43,983 nucleotides of DNA, taken from assembly GCA_023301795.1 (NCBI GenBank), contig JALZVU010000262.1, positions 1-43,983 on the forward strand. The letters are read 5' to 3'. The DNA comes from Granulosicoccus sp. Lineage in GTDB: Bacteria; Pseudomonadota; Gammaproteobacteria; Granulosicoccales; Granulosicoccaceae. A program made the position numbers and the translations under genes. The notes beneath the pieces are model-generated. The model was not told the DNA's origin. It saw nothing but the letters and a program-made list of their open reading frames with translations, and did not search any database. Below, one piece after another: positions 24,770-34,638 of the stretch; position 1 is the first letter of the stretch, and each line of letters starts with the position of its first letter.

Positions 24770-27700
24770 ATGGGCACGCCACTCACTCAATCAGTTGAAC
24801 AACGTCTGCGATCACTACTAAGCGAGCGCATTTTAGTCCTCGATGGCGCCATGGGCACCATGATCCAGGGTCACAGCCTGGATGAAGCCGCTTATCGCGG
24901 TGATCGCTTCAAATCCTGGTCTGTGGATCTGAAGGGTAATAATGATCTGCTGTCTATTACCCGTCCTGATCTGATTACAGACATCCATGAGGCATTTCTG
25001 GCTGCCGGTGCCGACGTTATCGAGACCAATACCTTTAACGCCAACAGTGTGTCGATGGCGGACTACGAGATGGAGGAGTTGGTTCGCGAACTCAACATCG
25101 AAAGCGCCCGCCTGGCACGTAAAGCTGCTGACAAAGCCACTGAGAAAACACCTGATAAACCGCGATTTGTGGCTGGCGTAATAGGCCCAACCAATCGCAC
25201 AGCCTCGCTGTCTCCTGAGGTGGAGGATCCGGGTTTTCGTAACATCACGTTCAACGATCTGGACAACAGCTATTACGAAGCTTGCGATGCGCTGATGGAA
25301 GGGGGTGTTGATATCATTCTGATAGAAACCGTGTTTGACACCTTGAATGCAAAAGCGGCAATTTTTGCTGTCAACCGAGTTTTCGATGATCGTGGTATCC
25401 GTCTGCCTATCGCTATTTCAGGCACCATTACCGATGCGTCTGGTCGAACACTGTCTGGTCAAACACTTGAGGCGTTCTGGAATTCGGTACGCCATGCCAA
25501 GCCATTGTTCATCGGGCTTAATTGTGCCTTGGGTCCTGCTCAGCTGCGTGAGCACGTACAGGAACTCTCAACGATCGCTGAAACCTTCGTCAGTGTGCAT
25601 CCGAATGCGGGATTGCCGAATGCCTTCGGCGGCTACGATGAGTCCCCACAGCAGATGGCTGAAGAGATTGCGGACTGGATTCGCGGTGGCTACATCAATA
25701 TGATCGGTGGGTGCTGCGGGACAACGCCTGCCCACATTGAAGCGTTTGCCAGCATCGCGGAGCAAGAGAGTCCTCGACTGGTGCCCGAGCCTGCTGGCGC
25801 TTGTCGTCTGTCAGGTTTGGAAGCTTTCAACATTGACGACGCTTCGTTGTTTGTTAACGTGGGTGAGCGAACCAATGTGACAGGATCAGCCAAGTTTCTG
25901 CGTTTGATCAAAGAGATGAAGTACGAGGAAGCGCTTGATGTTGCCCGGCAGCAAGTCGATGATGGTGCTCAGATTATTGATGTAAATATGGATGAGGGCT
26001 TGCTTGATTCTGCCGCTGTGATGCAACGTTTTTTACACCTGATTGCAGCTGAGCCTGACATCTGCCGTGTGCCTGTCATGATCGATTCATCCAAATGGTC
26101 GGTTATCGAGGCGGGCTTGCATTGTCTACAAGGCAAGTGCGTTATTAACTCCATCAGCATGAAGGAGGGCGAAGAGGAGTTCCTTCGGCAGGCCTCGCTT
26201 GCACAGCGCTACGGTGCAGCCATAGTAGTGATGGCTTTCGATGAGGAAGGTCAGGCAGATACCATTGAGAGAAAAGTAACAATCTGCCAACGGGCTCATG
26301 ATCTTCTGCGTGAAAAGCTGGATTTTGATCCACGCGATATCATCTTTGATCCAAACATTTTTGCTATTGCCACCGGCATCGATGAGCACAATGAATACGG
26401 CATCGCTTTTATAGAGGCGACCCGTCAAATTCGTGCGGCCATGCCTGAGGTGCAGATTAGTGGTGGTGTATCGAACGTGTCGTTCTCGTTCAGAGGCAAC
26501 AACACGGTGCGCGAAGCAATTCATGCCGTGTTTCTGTATCACGCTATTCAGGCGGGCATGACGATGGGCATTGTTAATGCCGGTCAGCTGACCGTAATGG
26601 AGGAGCTGCCAGACGCGCTACGCGAAGCGGTCAATGATGCTGTTTTTGCAAGAACCGATGCAGCCACAGACAATCTTATTGATCTGGCGGAGAGCTATCG
26701 TGACACACATCAAGTGGTCAGTAAAAAAGATGACAGCTGGCGAGAAATGCCGGTATCCCAGCGTCTCAAGCATGCGTTGGTTAAAGGCATTGATAGTCAT
26801 ATCGAACTGGATACAGAAGAGATGCGGCTGGCTATGGATAAGCCTCTGCACGTCATAGAAGGACCGCTAATGGATGGCATGAACCACGTGGGTGATCTGT
26901 TTGGTGCCGGTAAGATGTTTCTGCCGCAAGTGGTTAAATCAGCACGTGTCATGAAAAAGGCTGTTGCGCACTTACTGCCTTACATGGAAGAGGATGATGA
27001 AGGCTCGCGAACTGCCGGCAAGGTACTGATGGCGACAGTCAAGGGCGATGTTCATGACATTGGCAAAAACATCGTGGGTGTTGTTCTGCAGTGCAATGGT
27101 TATGAGGTTATCGATCTGGGCGTGATGGTGCCCGCTAGTCGGATTCTTCAGGAAGCGAAAGACCATAATGTGGATCTGATTGGTTTGTCGGGGCTTATCA
27201 CGCCTTCGCTGGAAGAGATGGTGCATGTTGCAAGTGAGCTACAGAGAGAGGGCTTCACCACGCCATTGTTGATAGGCGGTGCGACTACATCGCGCATGCA
27301 CACAGCGGTAAAAATCAGCGACAGCTACCAGCAACCTGTTGTACATGTGGTGGACGCGTCTCGCTGTGTGCAGGTGGCAAGCTCTTTACTAAGCAGCGAT
27401 CACCGAGGTAGGTTTGAAGAGGAGTTGATAGAGGATTACGAGCGTTACAAAAAACGCTTTGCCGACAAAACCAGTCAGGTTGAACTGATGGATATCGCGC
27501 GCGCACGCGACAATGGATTGCAGATTGACTGGCAAACGTCGGCTATCAAACGGCCGGAGCACATGGGCATCACAGTGATAGACGATGTCTCGCTTGAGAT
27601 GCTCGTTGACTATATCGACTGGACGCCGTTCTTCCATGCCTGGGAGCTGCGAGGCAAGTATCCGCGGATTCTCAAGGACCCGACTATCGGCGAGGAGGCG

Positions 27701-28462
27701 CGGTCACTGTTTAACGACGCCAAGCTAATGCTCAAGAAATTTATCGATGATGGGCAGGTGACTGCCAAAGGGGTTATCGGTTTGTTTGAAGCCAACAGTA
27801 TCAATACTGACGATATCGCGATATTTGCCGATGGTTCCGAAGAGCAGCCTACCGAGGTTGTTCATTGTCTCAGGCAGCAGCGGGCTTTCCCCGATGGACG
27901 TCCCAATTTATGTCTGGCAGATTTTGTAGCGCCCGCTGATCTGGGTATTAAAGATTATGTGGGTATGTTTGCGGTCACCGCAGGTCTTGGGTTGGATCCT
28001 CTAGTGGAAGAGTTTGATCGTCAGAATGATGTCTACAGCAGCATCATGGCTAAAGCGTTGGCTGACAGACTGGCTGAGGCGTTTACCGAGTATTTGCACG
28101 AACGGGTGCGCAAGCATTATTGGGGTTACGTTGATGATGAGGCGCTTGCGAACGATGAGTTGATTAAAGAACGCTATCAGGGTATCCGGCCTGCCCCTGG
28201 TTACCCGGCTAACCCTGATCATCGCCAAAAAGAAGTGATCTGGCGGATGCTTGACCCCGAAGCCAATGCTGGCATCAGTGTGACGGAGAGTCTGGCTATG
28301 CTGCCAGCGTCCTCAGTGAGTGGATTCTTTTTCGCTCATGAGCAAAGCCGCTACTTCGGCCTTGGGAAGGTGACGCGCGATCAGGTGGAGGATTATGTCG
28401 CACGCCGTGACGAGCCTCAGGAGCTGTCGGAGCGCTGGCTGGCGAGCTCGTTGGCGTATTAG
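24770..28462 (+). CDS. metH: Cobalamin-dependent methionine synthase
   Basis: Transfers the methyl group from 5-methyltetrahydrofolate to homocysteine through B12. The 1230 residues cover all four modules. The homocysteine domain opens with [13 protein letters not shown] and has the zinc cysteines Cys252, Cys315 and Cys316. The folate domain contains [16 protein letters not shown]. The cap/B12 domain contains [12 protein letters not shown] with the cobalt-binding His762. The AdoMet reactivation domain ends with [12 protein letters not shown]. Every motif lines up with E. coli MetH. I use ATG 24770 ([13 protein letters not shown]); in-frame ATG 24743 and TTG 24707 would add residues not typical of the family. 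It stands alone, divergent from the GGDEF/EAL gene. Confidence 0.98.
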   Translation: MGTPLTQSVEQRLRSLLSERILVLDGAMGTMIQGHSLDEAAYRGDRFKSWSVDLKGNNDLLSITRPDLITDIHEAFLAAGADVIETNTFNANSVSMADYEMEELVRELNIESARLARKAADKATEKTPDKPRFVAGVIGPTNRTASLSPEVEDPGFRNITFNDLDNSYYEACDALMEGGVDIILIETVFDTLNAKAAIFAVNRVFDDRGIRLPIAISGTITDASGRTLSGQTLEAFWNSVRHAKPLFIGLNCALGPAQLREHVQELSTIAETFVSVHPNAGLPNAFGGYDESPQQMAEEIADWIRGGYINMIGGCCGTTPAHIEAFASIAEQESPRLVPEPAGACRLSGLEAFNIDDASLFVNVGERTNVTGSAKFLRLIKEMKYEEALDVARQQVDDGAQIIDVNMDEGLLDSAAVMQRFLHLIAAEPDICRVPVMIDSSKWSVIEAGLHCLQGKCVINSISMKEGEEEFLRQASLAQRYGAAIVVMAFDEEGQADTIERKVTICQRAHDLLREKLDFDPRDIIFDPNIFAIATGIDEHNEYGIAFIEATRQIRAAMPEVQISGGVSNVSFSFRGNNTVREAIHAVFLYHAIQAGMTMGIVNAGQLTVMEELPDALREAVNDAVFARTDAATDNLIDLAESYRDTHQVVSKKDDSWREMPVSQRLKHALVKGIDSHIELDTEEMRLAMDKPLHVIEGPLMDGMNHVGDLFGAGKMFLPQVVKSARVMKKAVAHLLPYMEEDDEGSRTAGKVLMATVKGDVHDIGKNIVGVVLQCNGYEVIDLGVMVPASRILQEAKDHNVDLIGLSGLITPSLEEMVHVASELQREGFTTPLLIGGATTSRMHTAVKISDSYQQPVVHVVDASRCVQVASSLLSSDHRGRFEEELIEDYERYKKRFADKTSQVELMDIARARDNGLQIDWQTSAIKRPEHMGITVIDDVSLEMLVDYIDWTPFFHAWELRGKYPRILKDPTIGEEARSLFNDAKLMLKKFIDDGQVTAKGVIGLFEANSINTDDIAIFADGSEEQPTEVVHCLRQQRAFPDGRPNLCLADFVAPADLGIKDYVGMFAVTAGLGLDPLVEEFDRQNDVYSSIMAKALADRLAEAFTEYLHERVRKHYWGYVDDEALANDELIKERYQGIRPAPGYPANPDHRQKEVIWRMLDPEANAGISVTESLAMLPASSVSGFFFAHEQSRYFGLGKVTRDQVEDYVARRDEPQELSERWLASSLAY

Positions 28463-28506
28463 TTGGTATCAAATCCCACTGTAAGGTAATTTTTCTGTCT
28501 CGACAG

Positions 28507-28535
28507 TTGGCGCGAATCAGAAAATTGCGTATCAT
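28507..28535 (+). promoter_or_regulatory. Probable sigma-70 promoter of the rpsP operon
   Basis: TTGGCG (28507-28512), 17 bp, TATCAT (28530-28535, 5/6 match). The start near 28542 gives a leader of about 60 nt before the rpsP ATG. Confidence 0.5.
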
Positions 28536-28603
28536 TGGGAGTTACCCTCCGGCTGAGTGCATGCGCATCAGCTTTGCAATATCAAATTTGGAAGTCTAGT
28601 CCC

Positions 28604-28864
28604 ATGGTCACAATTCGCCTTTCACGCGGCGGTGCCAAGAAGCAGCCGTTCTACCACGTGGTTGCTACTGATAGCCGCGCACGTCGCGACGGTCGTTATA
28701 TTGAGCGCCTCGGTTACTACAACCCGGTAGCACGCGGAAGCGCTACTGAAGTTTTGGTTGATCTCGAGCGTGTTGATTACTGGATAGGTGTTGGTGCTCA
28801 GATGAGCGACAGCGTCAAGAAAATCGTAAAAGACCACCGTAAGGCAACTGCTGCTGCGGCTTGA
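28604..28864 (+). CDS. rpsP: 30S ribosomal protein S16
   Basis: Small-subunit protein important for 30S assembly. The 86-residue product [20 protein letters not shown] and [14 protein letters not shown] are textbook bS16 sequences. I start at ATG 28604; the frame stays open upstream to 28535, but those residues do not belong to the family and would overlap the promoter. First gene of the conserved operon rpsP-rimM-trmD-rplS, which ties ribosomal proteins to rRNA/tRNA maturation factors. 104 bp separate it from rimM. Confidence 0.98.
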   Translation: MVTIRLSRGGAKKQPFYHVVATDSRARRDGRYIERLGYYNPVARGSATEVLVDLERVDYWIGVGAQMSDSVKKIVKDHRKATAAAA

Positions 28865-28968
28865 TCGGGCGTACAGACTGATTCAGTAAAGCTCGGACGT
28901 GTCGGGCATTCCATCCGTAAGGGTGGAGCAAGGTTGTCGTAAAATGCTGATTCGTCGAGATTTGTCTC

Positions 28969-29523
28969 ATGCTGGATAGTCAATCAGAACGTATTTTTCT
29001 AGGGCACGTCACTGGAATATCCGGTTTGAAAGGCTGGGTGAAGATTCATTCCGACACCAACCCGCGCGAAAATATTGTTTCTTTCAAGCGGTGGGCGATT
29101 GAGCAGAACGGCACTTGGCGTGACGTTAAAGTTGTAGGCGGTCGGCCGCAAGGTAAGACTATTGTCGCGCAGATCGAAGGTGTGTCGGATCCCGATCAGG
29201 CCAGTCTCCTTATCGGTGCGAAGATAGCGGTAGATCGAAAAGAGCTGCCTCGCCTGTTGCAAGACGAGTATTACTGGACAGATCTAGTCGGAATGCATGT
29301 CAAGTGCGTCGATGGAATCGATGTTGGGCCCGTTGATCGGATGTTCGAAACAGGCGCCAATGATGTGATGGTTGTCAGTGATCAGCGAGACGGTGACGAC
29401 GATTCGGGTAAGTCCGGTGGTGCAGATAAGGAAGTGCTGGTGCCATGGCTGGTACCTGACGTTATCAGGGAAGTGAATATGGAGTTGCGTGTCATTACGA
29501 TCGATTGGGATCCGGATTTTTAA
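28969..29523 (+). CDS. rimM: Ribosome maturation factor RimM
   Basis: Helps process 16S rRNA and assemble the 30S head, binding S19. The 184 residues divide into an N-terminal RimM barrel (FLGHVTGISGLKGWVKIHSDT) and a C-terminal PRC barrel starting about residue 95 (DEYYWTDLVGMHV) and ending VLVPWLVPDVIREVNMELRV. An acidic, Gly/Ser-rich insert (DGDDDSGKSGGADK) interrupts the PRC part; this loop is longer than in E. coli. The stop is followed after two bases by the trmD start. Confidence 0.96.
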   Translation: MLDSQSERIFLGHVTGISGLKGWVKIHSDTNPRENIVSFKRWAIEQNGTWRDVKVVGGRPQGKTIVAQIEGVSDPDQASLLIGAKIAVDRKELPRLLQDEYYWTDLVGMHVKCVDGIDVGPVDRMFETGANDVMVVSDQRDGDDDSGKSGGADKEVLVPWLVPDVIREVNMELRVITIDWDPDF

Positions 29524-29525
29524 GG

Positions 29526-30302
29526 GTGCGCATTGGGGTAGTGACGTTGTTTCCGGAAATGATCGAGCAATCGCTTGAGTTCGGAGTTGTGGGGCGGGCA
29601 AAGGCTGCCGGTCAGTTGGTTGTAGAGTTGGAAAATCCCAGAAACTGGGCGAAAGACAAACACAGAACAGTGGATGACAGGCCGTTCGGCGGCGGGCCGG
29701 GTATGGTCATGAAGCCTGAACCTCTTCGCGATGCGATCGTCGCATTGAAGGAGAAAATGGGTGGGTCAGCCTCGGTTGTATATTTAAGTCCTCAAGGACA
29801 AGTTTTTGATCAAGCCATGGCACGCGAGTGGCAACGGCAGGGATCAGTCATCTTGATCTCGGGCAGGTATGAAGGCATTGATGAGCGAGTTATTCAAACC
29901 GCCATTGATGAAGAAGTATCACTGGGTAATTTTGTGCTCAGTGGCGGTGAGTTTGCGGCTTTAGCGATTATCGATGCGGTAACGCGACTGGAGCCGGGAG
30001 TGTTAGGTGATCCACTGTCATCGGAGGAAGACTCTTTTGGCGATAGTGGGTTGCTCGATTGCCCGCATTACACGCGTCCTGAGGACTATCAAGGTCTCAA
30101 GGCTCCGCAGGTTTTGCTCTCAGGTGATCACAAAGCTATTGCTCTCTGGCGTCGCCAGCGAGCAATAGAGAAAACATGGCAATGCCGTCCAGAGTTGCTT
30201 GAAAGCGCAGTGCTGACGGATGAAGACGAGATTTTTTTAACAAGCCTTAAAAAGCTGCAAGCGCGTAAAGACGACGCGACACAGCCGACCAAGGGCATAT
30301 AA
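29526..30302 (+). CDS. trmD: tRNA (guanine37-N1)-methyltransferase
   Basis: Methylates G37 next to the anticodon using SAM, which prevents +1 frameshifting. The 258-residue enzyme of the SPOUT class has the trefoil-knot motifs [17 protein letters not shown] and the [10 protein letters not shown] segment. [17 protein letters not shown] and [10 protein letters not shown] are also present. The start is GTG 29526 (read as [12 protein letters not shown]), two bases after the rimM stop; the reading frame extends further into rimM without family similarity. Translationally coupled to rimM and followed by rplS after 11 bp. Confidence 0.97.
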   Translation: MRIGVVTLFPEMIEQSLEFGVVGRAKAAGQLVVELENPRNWAKDKHRTVDDRPFGGGPGMVMKPEPLRDAIVALKEKMGGSASVVYLSPQGQVFDQAMAREWQRQGSVILISGRYEGIDERVIQTAIDEEVSLGNFVLSGGEFAALAIIDAVTRLEPGVLGDPLSSEEDSFGDSGLLDCPHYTRPEDYQGLKAPQVLLSGDHKAIALWRRQRAIEKTWQCRPELLESAVLTDEDEIFLTSLKKLQARKDDATQPTKGI

Positions 30303-30313
30303 CGAGTAGAGAC

Positions 30314-30658
30314 ATGAGCAAGATCATCGACGAAATCAATGCCGAACAAATGGGCAAAGAGGTCCCAGTGTTCTCCGCCGGTGACACGTTGGTAGTGCAG
30401 GTGCGCGTACGTGAAGGTGATCGCGAGAGACTTCAGGCATTCGAAGGCGTTTGTATCGCCAAGCGTAATCGTGGATTAAATTCTGCGTTCACAGTGAGAA
30501 AGATCTCTCACGGTGAGGGTGTAGAGCGGGTTTTTCAAACCTACAGCGCGTCGGTTGCTGCCATCGAAGTCAAGCGTCGCGGTGATGTTCGACGTGCCAA
30601 GCTCTACTACCTGCGTGGTCTTACAGGTCGTGCAGCACGAATCAAAGAAAAGCTATAA
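30314..30658 (+). CDS. rplS: 50S ribosomal protein L19
   Basis: Large-subunit protein at the 30S-50S interface. The 114-residue product shows [44 protein letters not shown] and the end [17 protein letters not shown], all diagnostic of bL19. Last gene of the rpsP operon, followed by tandem hairpins at 30715-30754. Confidence 0.98.
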   Translation: MSKIIDEINAEQMGKEVPVFSAGDTLVVQVRVREGDRERLQAFEGVCIAKRNRGLNSAFTVRKISHGEGVERVFQTYSASVAAIEVKRRGDVRRAKLYYLRGLTGRAARIKEKL

Positions 30659-30714
30659 GGCACTTTGCAAATCCTGGCCACAGCCCTTGGGGTTTGAGGT
30701 AGGCATTTGTAGTC

Positions 30715-30754
30715 ATGTGGTTCCACATCGCCTCGGTGCACTTACCCCGAGGCG
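30715..30754 (+). terminator. Tandem hairpins ending the rpsP operon
   Basis: ATGTGG-TT-CCACAT (30715-30728) is directly followed by CGCCTCGG (30729-30736) paired with CCGAGGCG (30747-30754), a perfect 8-bp GC-rich stem. What follows is TTGTCGTGTC rather than a clean U-run. Confidence 0.55.
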
Positions 30755-30830
30755 TTGTCGTGTCTGACTTCATGGTTTTTCCGCGTAACCTGATACGTTT
30801 GCCGGTGGGTAGGAAGGCCGACGTACATCT

Positions 30831-30859
30831 CTTGAATTTTGTGCGCCCAGTCCCGATCT
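30831..30859 (+). promoter_or_regulatory. Sigma-32 (RpoH)-type promoter of htpG
   Basis: CTTGAA (30831-30836), 15 bp, CCCGATCT (30852-30859). This matches the heat-shock consensus CTTGAA-N13-15-CCCCATNT with one mismatch in the -10. It lies 130 bp before the start of htpG, a known heat-shock gene in other bacteria. Confidence 0.6.
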
Positions 30860-30989
30860 TTCATCGAACAACGGGCGCAACATGATCCAGTATCGGTTTT
30901 GTGCAGTCCTCGCCCAACCTACGCTTTCAAACAAATTTAATCTGCAACTCGCGTCGTGTGGCAGATAACGATATTCGGAGACATTGCGC

Positions 30990-32957
30990 ATGAGCGACAC
31001 ATCCCAGGAATCTACTAAAACACCCGCCAGTGGCGAAAAAATGGTGTTTCAGGCTGAGGTTAATCAACTGCTTCAGTTGATGATCCACTCCCTATACAGC
31101 AACCAAGAGATATTCCTGCGTGAGCTTGTGTCCAACAGCTCAGACGCCTGTGACAAACTGCGATTTGAATCTATCGCTGATGCGGCTCTTCTCGATAACG
31201 ATTCTGAGCTGAACATTGTTATCAGCGTTGATGAAACTGCCAAAACCGTTACCATCAAAGACAACGGTATTGGTATGGATCGCGATGAGGTCATTGCCAA
31301 TATCGGTACTATTGCTAAGTCTGGCACCAAGCAGTTTCTGGAGACTCTTACGGGCGACCAAAAAACTGATGCAAAACTGATTGGACAATTCGGTGTTGGG
31401 TTTTACTCAGCATTCGTCGTTGCGGACAATGTCGTTTTGACTACGCGCAAGGCGGGCGACCCTGCCAGCGCTGGTAGTCGCTGGGAGTCGGATGCTAGCG
31501 GAGGCTACACACTCTCGGACGTCGAGAAGGAGTCTCGCGGCACCGAAATCACGCTGCATATCAAAGACGACAGCAGCGAGTTTCTCAGCGCTCATCGCCT
31601 GCGCAATATCATCAAGAAATATTCTGATCACATAACATTCCCCATCATGATGCTTGGGGAAGTGCCGCCTGTTCCAGAACCTGAAGAAGGCGAAGAGGCT
31701 GCCCTGCCAGAAGCTGCAAAGCTTGAGCAAGTGAACGACGCTTCGGCGCTCTGGACTCGCCCCAAGTCAGATATCAGCGACGAGGAATACGTCAGCTTTT
31801 ATAAATCTGTGTGCAATGATTTCGAGGACCCGCTGGTCTGGGCTCACAACCGTGTCGAAGGTAATCAGGAATACACCTCTCTATTGTTCCTGCCTAAAAA
31901 GGCGCCATACGATCTGTATGAGGGTAACCACCAGAGAAATGGTATCAAGCTGTTCGTACAGCGTGTCTTCATCATGGATGAGGCTGAGAAGCTCATGCCG
32001 CGTTACCTGCGCTTTGTGCGTGGGCTTGTTGATAGCAACGATTTACCGCTGAATGTCTCACGTGAAATACTGCAAAACAACAAGATCATTGAGTCCATCC
32101 GCAGTGCGTCAGTCAAACGTGTGTTGGGACTGCTGGAAAAAATGGCTAAAAACGAGCCGGAGCAATATGCTGACTTCTGGACTGAGTTTGGCAACTGCCT
32201 GAAAGAAGCTCCCGGGGAGGATTTTGCCAATCGTGAGCAAGTAGCAAAGCTCTATCGCTTCGATACTACTCACGAGGACGCCAAGGGCACTCACACAGGT
32301 CTTGATGATTATCTGGCGCGCATGAAGGTAGGGCAGGACAAAATATTCTTCATCACTGCCGATAGCTATGCTGCTGCGAAAAACAGTCCTCATCTGGAGG
32401 TATTTCGCGACAAAGGCATTGAAGTGCTTCTGATGCATGATCGGGTGGATGAATGGATGATGTCCTACCTGCACGAGTATGAGGGCAAATCATTCGTCTC
32501 CATCGCCAAGGGAGATCTCGACCTTTCGCCTATTGAAGGGGTTAACGAGGACTCTGAAGAGGAGCGCTCTGAAAAAGAGAAGAAGGCTGCAGCTGTTGCT
32601 CCCACTATTGAGCGAATCAAGGAAGTGCTGTCTGAGGTTACTAGTGATGTCAAAGTCTCTACTCGTTTGACATCCTCACCTGCCTGCGTGGTCATGGGTG
32701 AGCACGATATGGCTCTGCACATGCAGCAATTGCTCAAGCAGGCTGGCCACGAGTTACCCAGCACTCAGCCAGTTCTCGAGGTGAATCCAACGCATCCGAT
32801 ACTTGAGCTGATGGATTCAGAGCAGGACGACGATCGTTTCAAGAATTGGGCACATCTTCTGCTTGATCAAGCCTTGTTGGCCGATGGCGGGCAGCTTGAA
32901 GACAGCGCGGGCTTCGTGAAGCGAATGAACGATATGTTTATCGCACTCAAGGCCTGA
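30990..32957 (+). CDS. htpG: Hsp90-family chaperone HtpG
   Basis: Cytosolic ATP-driven chaperone working with DnaK. The 655-residue protein has the GHKL ATPase domain with FLRELVSNSSDACDKLR, DNGIGMDRDEV, GTIAKSGTK and GQFGVGFYSAFVVAD. The middle domain contains LPLNVSREILQ, and the C-terminal dimer domain follows from about 530. A Glu/Ala-rich linker (PEPEEGEEAALPEAAK) sits near residue 235. The start is ATG 30990 with GGAG nine bases upstream; TTG 30984 is too close to that site. Preceded by a heat-shock-type promoter. Single gene, followed by a compact stem-loop. Confidence 0.98.
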   Translation: MSDTSQESTKTPASGEKMVFQAEVNQLLQLMIHSLYSNQEIFLRELVSNSSDACDKLRFESIADAALLDNDSELNIVISVDETAKTVTIKDNGIGMDRDEVIANIGTIAKSGTKQFLETLTGDQKTDAKLIGQFGVGFYSAFVVADNVVLTTRKAGDPASAGSRWESDASGGYTLSDVEKESRGTEITLHIKDDSSEFLSAHRLRNIIKKYSDHITFPIMMLGEVPPVPEPEEGEEAALPEAAKLEQVNDASALWTRPKSDISDEEYVSFYKSVCNDFEDPLVWAHNRVEGNQEYTSLLFLPKKAPYDLYEGNHQRNGIKLFVQRVFIMDEAEKLMPRYLRFVRGLVDSNDLPLNVSREILQNNKIIESIRSASVKRVLGLLEKMAKNEPEQYADFWTEFGNCLKEAPGEDFANREQVAKLYRFDTTHEDAKGTHTGLDDYLARMKVGQDKIFFITADSYAAAKNSPHLEVFRDKGIEVLLMHDRVDEWMMSYLHEYEGKSFVSIAKGDLDLSPIEGVNEDSEEERSEKEKKAAAVAPTIERIKEVLSEVTSDVKVSTRLTSSPACVVMGEHDMALHMQQLLKQAGHELPSTQPVLEVNPTHPILELMDSEQDDDRFKNWAHLLLDQALLADGGQLEDSAGFVKRMNDMFIALKA

Positions 32958-32973
32958 AAACTGACGCCATCCT

Positions 32974-32995
32974 TGCGGATGTAGTTACATTCGCA
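32974..32995 (+). terminator. Stem-loop after htpG
   Basis: TGCGGATGTA (32974-32983) and TACATTCGCA (32986-32995) pair over ten positions with one G-U and a two-base loop. It starts 17 bases after the stop codon. No U-tract follows. Confidence 0.4.
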
Positions 32996-33113
32996 GGGGA
33001 ATTAAGCCAATCAACGGTTGGTTCTAGTGTGCGCAACAGCTAGAATTAAGCAAGCAGGCGGCATCTTGATGATGTTGCCCCTATTGTTAAAGAATTTTGG
33101 TACAGAATATTCG

Positions 33114-33497
33114 ATGATATCTCCGGGTGATAGGGCCAACGGTCGGTTGGTTAACGCAAAGCGTTTAGTGTCGCAACTTGCAGCACAGAGTGCTTTATGT
33201 CTGTTGCTTGTTACTGCTGCGGGTGGCTCACAGGCTGCAGGTGATGCGGCGGCAGGTGAACAGAAGGCCTATACCTGCCTAGGATGTCACGGGGTAAAGC
33301 ATTACGTAAACACCTACCCTTCGTATCATGTACCCAGAATAGCGGGCCAACATACCGAGTATCTAGTGGCTGCGTTGCAGGCTTACAGGGCGAAAACTCG
33401 CTCACATCCCACCATGCAGGCAAACTCTGCCCTGCTCAGTGATCAGGATATTGAAGACATCGCTGCATGGTTTTCTGCTCTAGGTGTTTCAAACTGA
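33114..33497 (+). CDS. Class I cytochrome c (single haem, c4/c553-like)
   Basis: A periplasmic electron carrier of 127 residues. The signal peptide's hydrophobic core SALCLLLVTAAGG ends at SQAAG. The haem motif is CLGCH (55-59), and the distal Met is Met101 in HPTMQANSALL, followed by the C-terminal helix SDQDIEDIAAWFSALG. The start is uncertain: ATG 33114 gives a long but normal signal, while ATGs at 33069 and 33072 or TTG 33147 are possible. The stop overlaps the next cytochrome's start (TGATG). The two products resemble the two halves of a di-haem cytochrome c4. Confidence 0.85.
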   Translation: MISPGDRANGRLVNAKRLVSQLAAQSALCLLLVTAAGGSQAAGDAAAGEQKAYTCLGCHGVKHYVNTYPSYHVPRIAGQHTEYLVAALQAYRAKTRSHPTMQANSALLSDQDIEDIAAWFSALGVSN

Positions 33498-33832
33498 TGA
33501 TTAATCGAACAATTTCTGCCTTACTAATTGGTATCGCACCGCTGCTTTTTACTGTTGCTCATGCCGGTGATCCTGTAGCGGGTGAGCAAAAAGCTGCAAC
33601 GTGCGCTGCTTGCCATGGGGCTAACGGCATTTCAACGATCGCCAGCAATCCTATTCTGGCTGGACAATACCCAAGTTATCTGGAGCATGCGCTGAGAAGT
33701 TACCGCGATGGTTCCAGGCAAAACGCCATAATGGCAGGGTTTGCTGCTCAGCTATCCGACGAAGACATCGAAGATCTGGCTGCTTGGTTTTCATCTCAGC
33801 CCGGTCCATTACAAACTGCACCAAGACCTTAA
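33497..33832 (+). CDS. Class I cytochrome c (single haem, c4/c553-like), second of pair
   Basis: 111 residues. The signal peptide (hydrophobic ISALLIGIAPLLFTV) is cleaved after AHA. The haem motif CAACH is at 36-40, the distal Met79 is in NAIMAGFAAQL, and the C-terminal helix is SDEDIEDLAAWFSSQPG. GDPVAGEQKAATCAACHGANG is characteristic of c4/c5-type domains. The start ATG 33497 overlaps the upstream stop (TGATG), so translation is coupled and the two proteins should be made in similar amounts. Partner oxidase or reductase not in the window. Confidence 0.88.
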   Translation: MINRTISALLIGIAPLLFTVAHAGDPVAGEQKAATCAACHGANGISTIASNPILAGQYPSYLEHALRSYRDGSRQNAIMAGFAAQLSDEDIEDLAAWFSSQPGPLQTAPRP

Positions 33833-33847
33833 TGGTTTGTGCGTGTT

Positions 33848-33878
33848 TTGGCCGTTTCTGCCAGGCAGTGACGGCCAA
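33848..33878. terminator. Bidirectional hairpin between cytochrome c and ycgL genes
   Basis: TTGGCCGT (33848-33855) pairs with ACGGCCAA (33871-33878), and inside it CTGCC pairs with GGCAG around one A. It lies between convergent genes. There is no U-run on either side. Confidence 0.55.
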
Positions 33879-33909
33879 GCGCAATTACGCTTAACGAATT
33901 TGTTAGTTT

Positions 33910-34194
33910 TCACAAAGCACCCTTTAACGATGCCTCATGCGCAATTGAGGCCAGAATCTGTTCGACATCCTTCGGCATTTGTAGATGAAATCCTTGTTTT
34001 TCCAGGTTTTCAAGAACTGTTTCGACGTTTTCCTGGCCTAATTTACGATCAGCGCTGAGATCCAGGGTCATGGCAAATTCTGGAACACCTAACTGTTTCT
34101 TTACCGGTGGTGGTAATTTATCGACTCCGTCTTCCTCGGCAAGGTAGACGTACAGTCCGTCTTTTATCGAACTCCGATAGATATAACACTGCAT
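33910..34194 (-). CDS. ycgL: YcgL domain-containing protein
   Basis: A 94-residue protein of the YcgL (DUF709) family, which is nearly confined to gammaproteobacteria. The start CYIYRSSIKDGLYVYL, the centre LGVPEFAMTLDL with KLGQENVETVLENLEKQGFHLQMP, and the length match E. coli YcgL. Function not established. Divergent from hslR with 24 bp between start codons, so their promoters must overlap neighbouring sequence. Confidence 0.9.
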   Translation of the reverse strand: MQCYIYRSSIKDGLYVYLAEEDGVDKLPPPVKKQLGVPEFAMTLDLSADRKLGQENVETVLENLEKQGFHLQMPKDVEQILASIAHEASLKGAL

Positions 34195-34218
34195 TACGTG
34201 GTTCCTGATTCGAGATCA

Positions 34219-34635
34219 ATGGTAGATAAGGTCAGAATAGACAAGTGGCTGTGGGCAGCTCGTTTTTTTAAAACACGCTCCATTGCTAATGAGGCAATCG
34301 CCAAAAATCATGTCCGTGTGGGTGGTCAACGTATCAAGCCCTCACGTCTGGTTCTGGTAGGTGACGAGATTACCATCGAAAAAGTGCCTTATGAGTTTCA
34401 TGTAAAGGTGTTGGGCCTGAACGATCAGCGGCGACCTGCTGCTGAAGCTGCCCATTTGTACGAAGAATCAACAAAGAGTATTGATGCCAGGGAGAATCTG
34501 CGTGAACGGCTGCGTAGCGATTCCATTGCCCGTGTGGGACTGGCAGGCGACGGTCGCCCGTCTAAAAAACAAAGGCGTCAGATTATCAGGTTTCAGAACC
34601 TGAACGAGTCATCGGATACTAGCGATGACGATTGA
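34219..34635 (+). CDS. hslR: Heat-shock protein 15 (S4-domain RNA-binding protein)
   Basis: Binds free 50S subunits carrying stalled nascent chains (ribosome recycling after heat stress). The 138-residue product has the S4 domain at the start (VRIDKWLWAARFFKTRSIANEAI, then NHVRVGGQRIKPS) and a basic tail with KKQRRQIIRF, as in E. coli Hsp15. I start at ATG 34219; the frame runs back to 34198, but VDKVRIDKWLW is the family beginning. pcnB begins three bases after the stop, so the two genes are coupled. Confidence 0.93.
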   Translation: MVDKVRIDKWLWAARFFKTRSIANEAIAKNHVRVGGQRIKPSRLVLVGDEITIEKVPYEFHVKVLGLNDQRRPAAEAAHLYEESTKSIDARENLRERLRSDSIARVGLAGDGRPSKKQRRQIIRFQNLNESSDTSDDD

Positions 34636-34638
34636 TGC

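Larger units (their letters stand above)
30659..30989. other. 331-bp region between rplS and htpG
   Basis: No coding frame of interest. It contains the tandem hairpins that probably end the rpsP operon (30715-30754) and a heat-shock-type promoter (30831-30859). About 120 nt of htpG leader follow. Confidence 0.5.
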
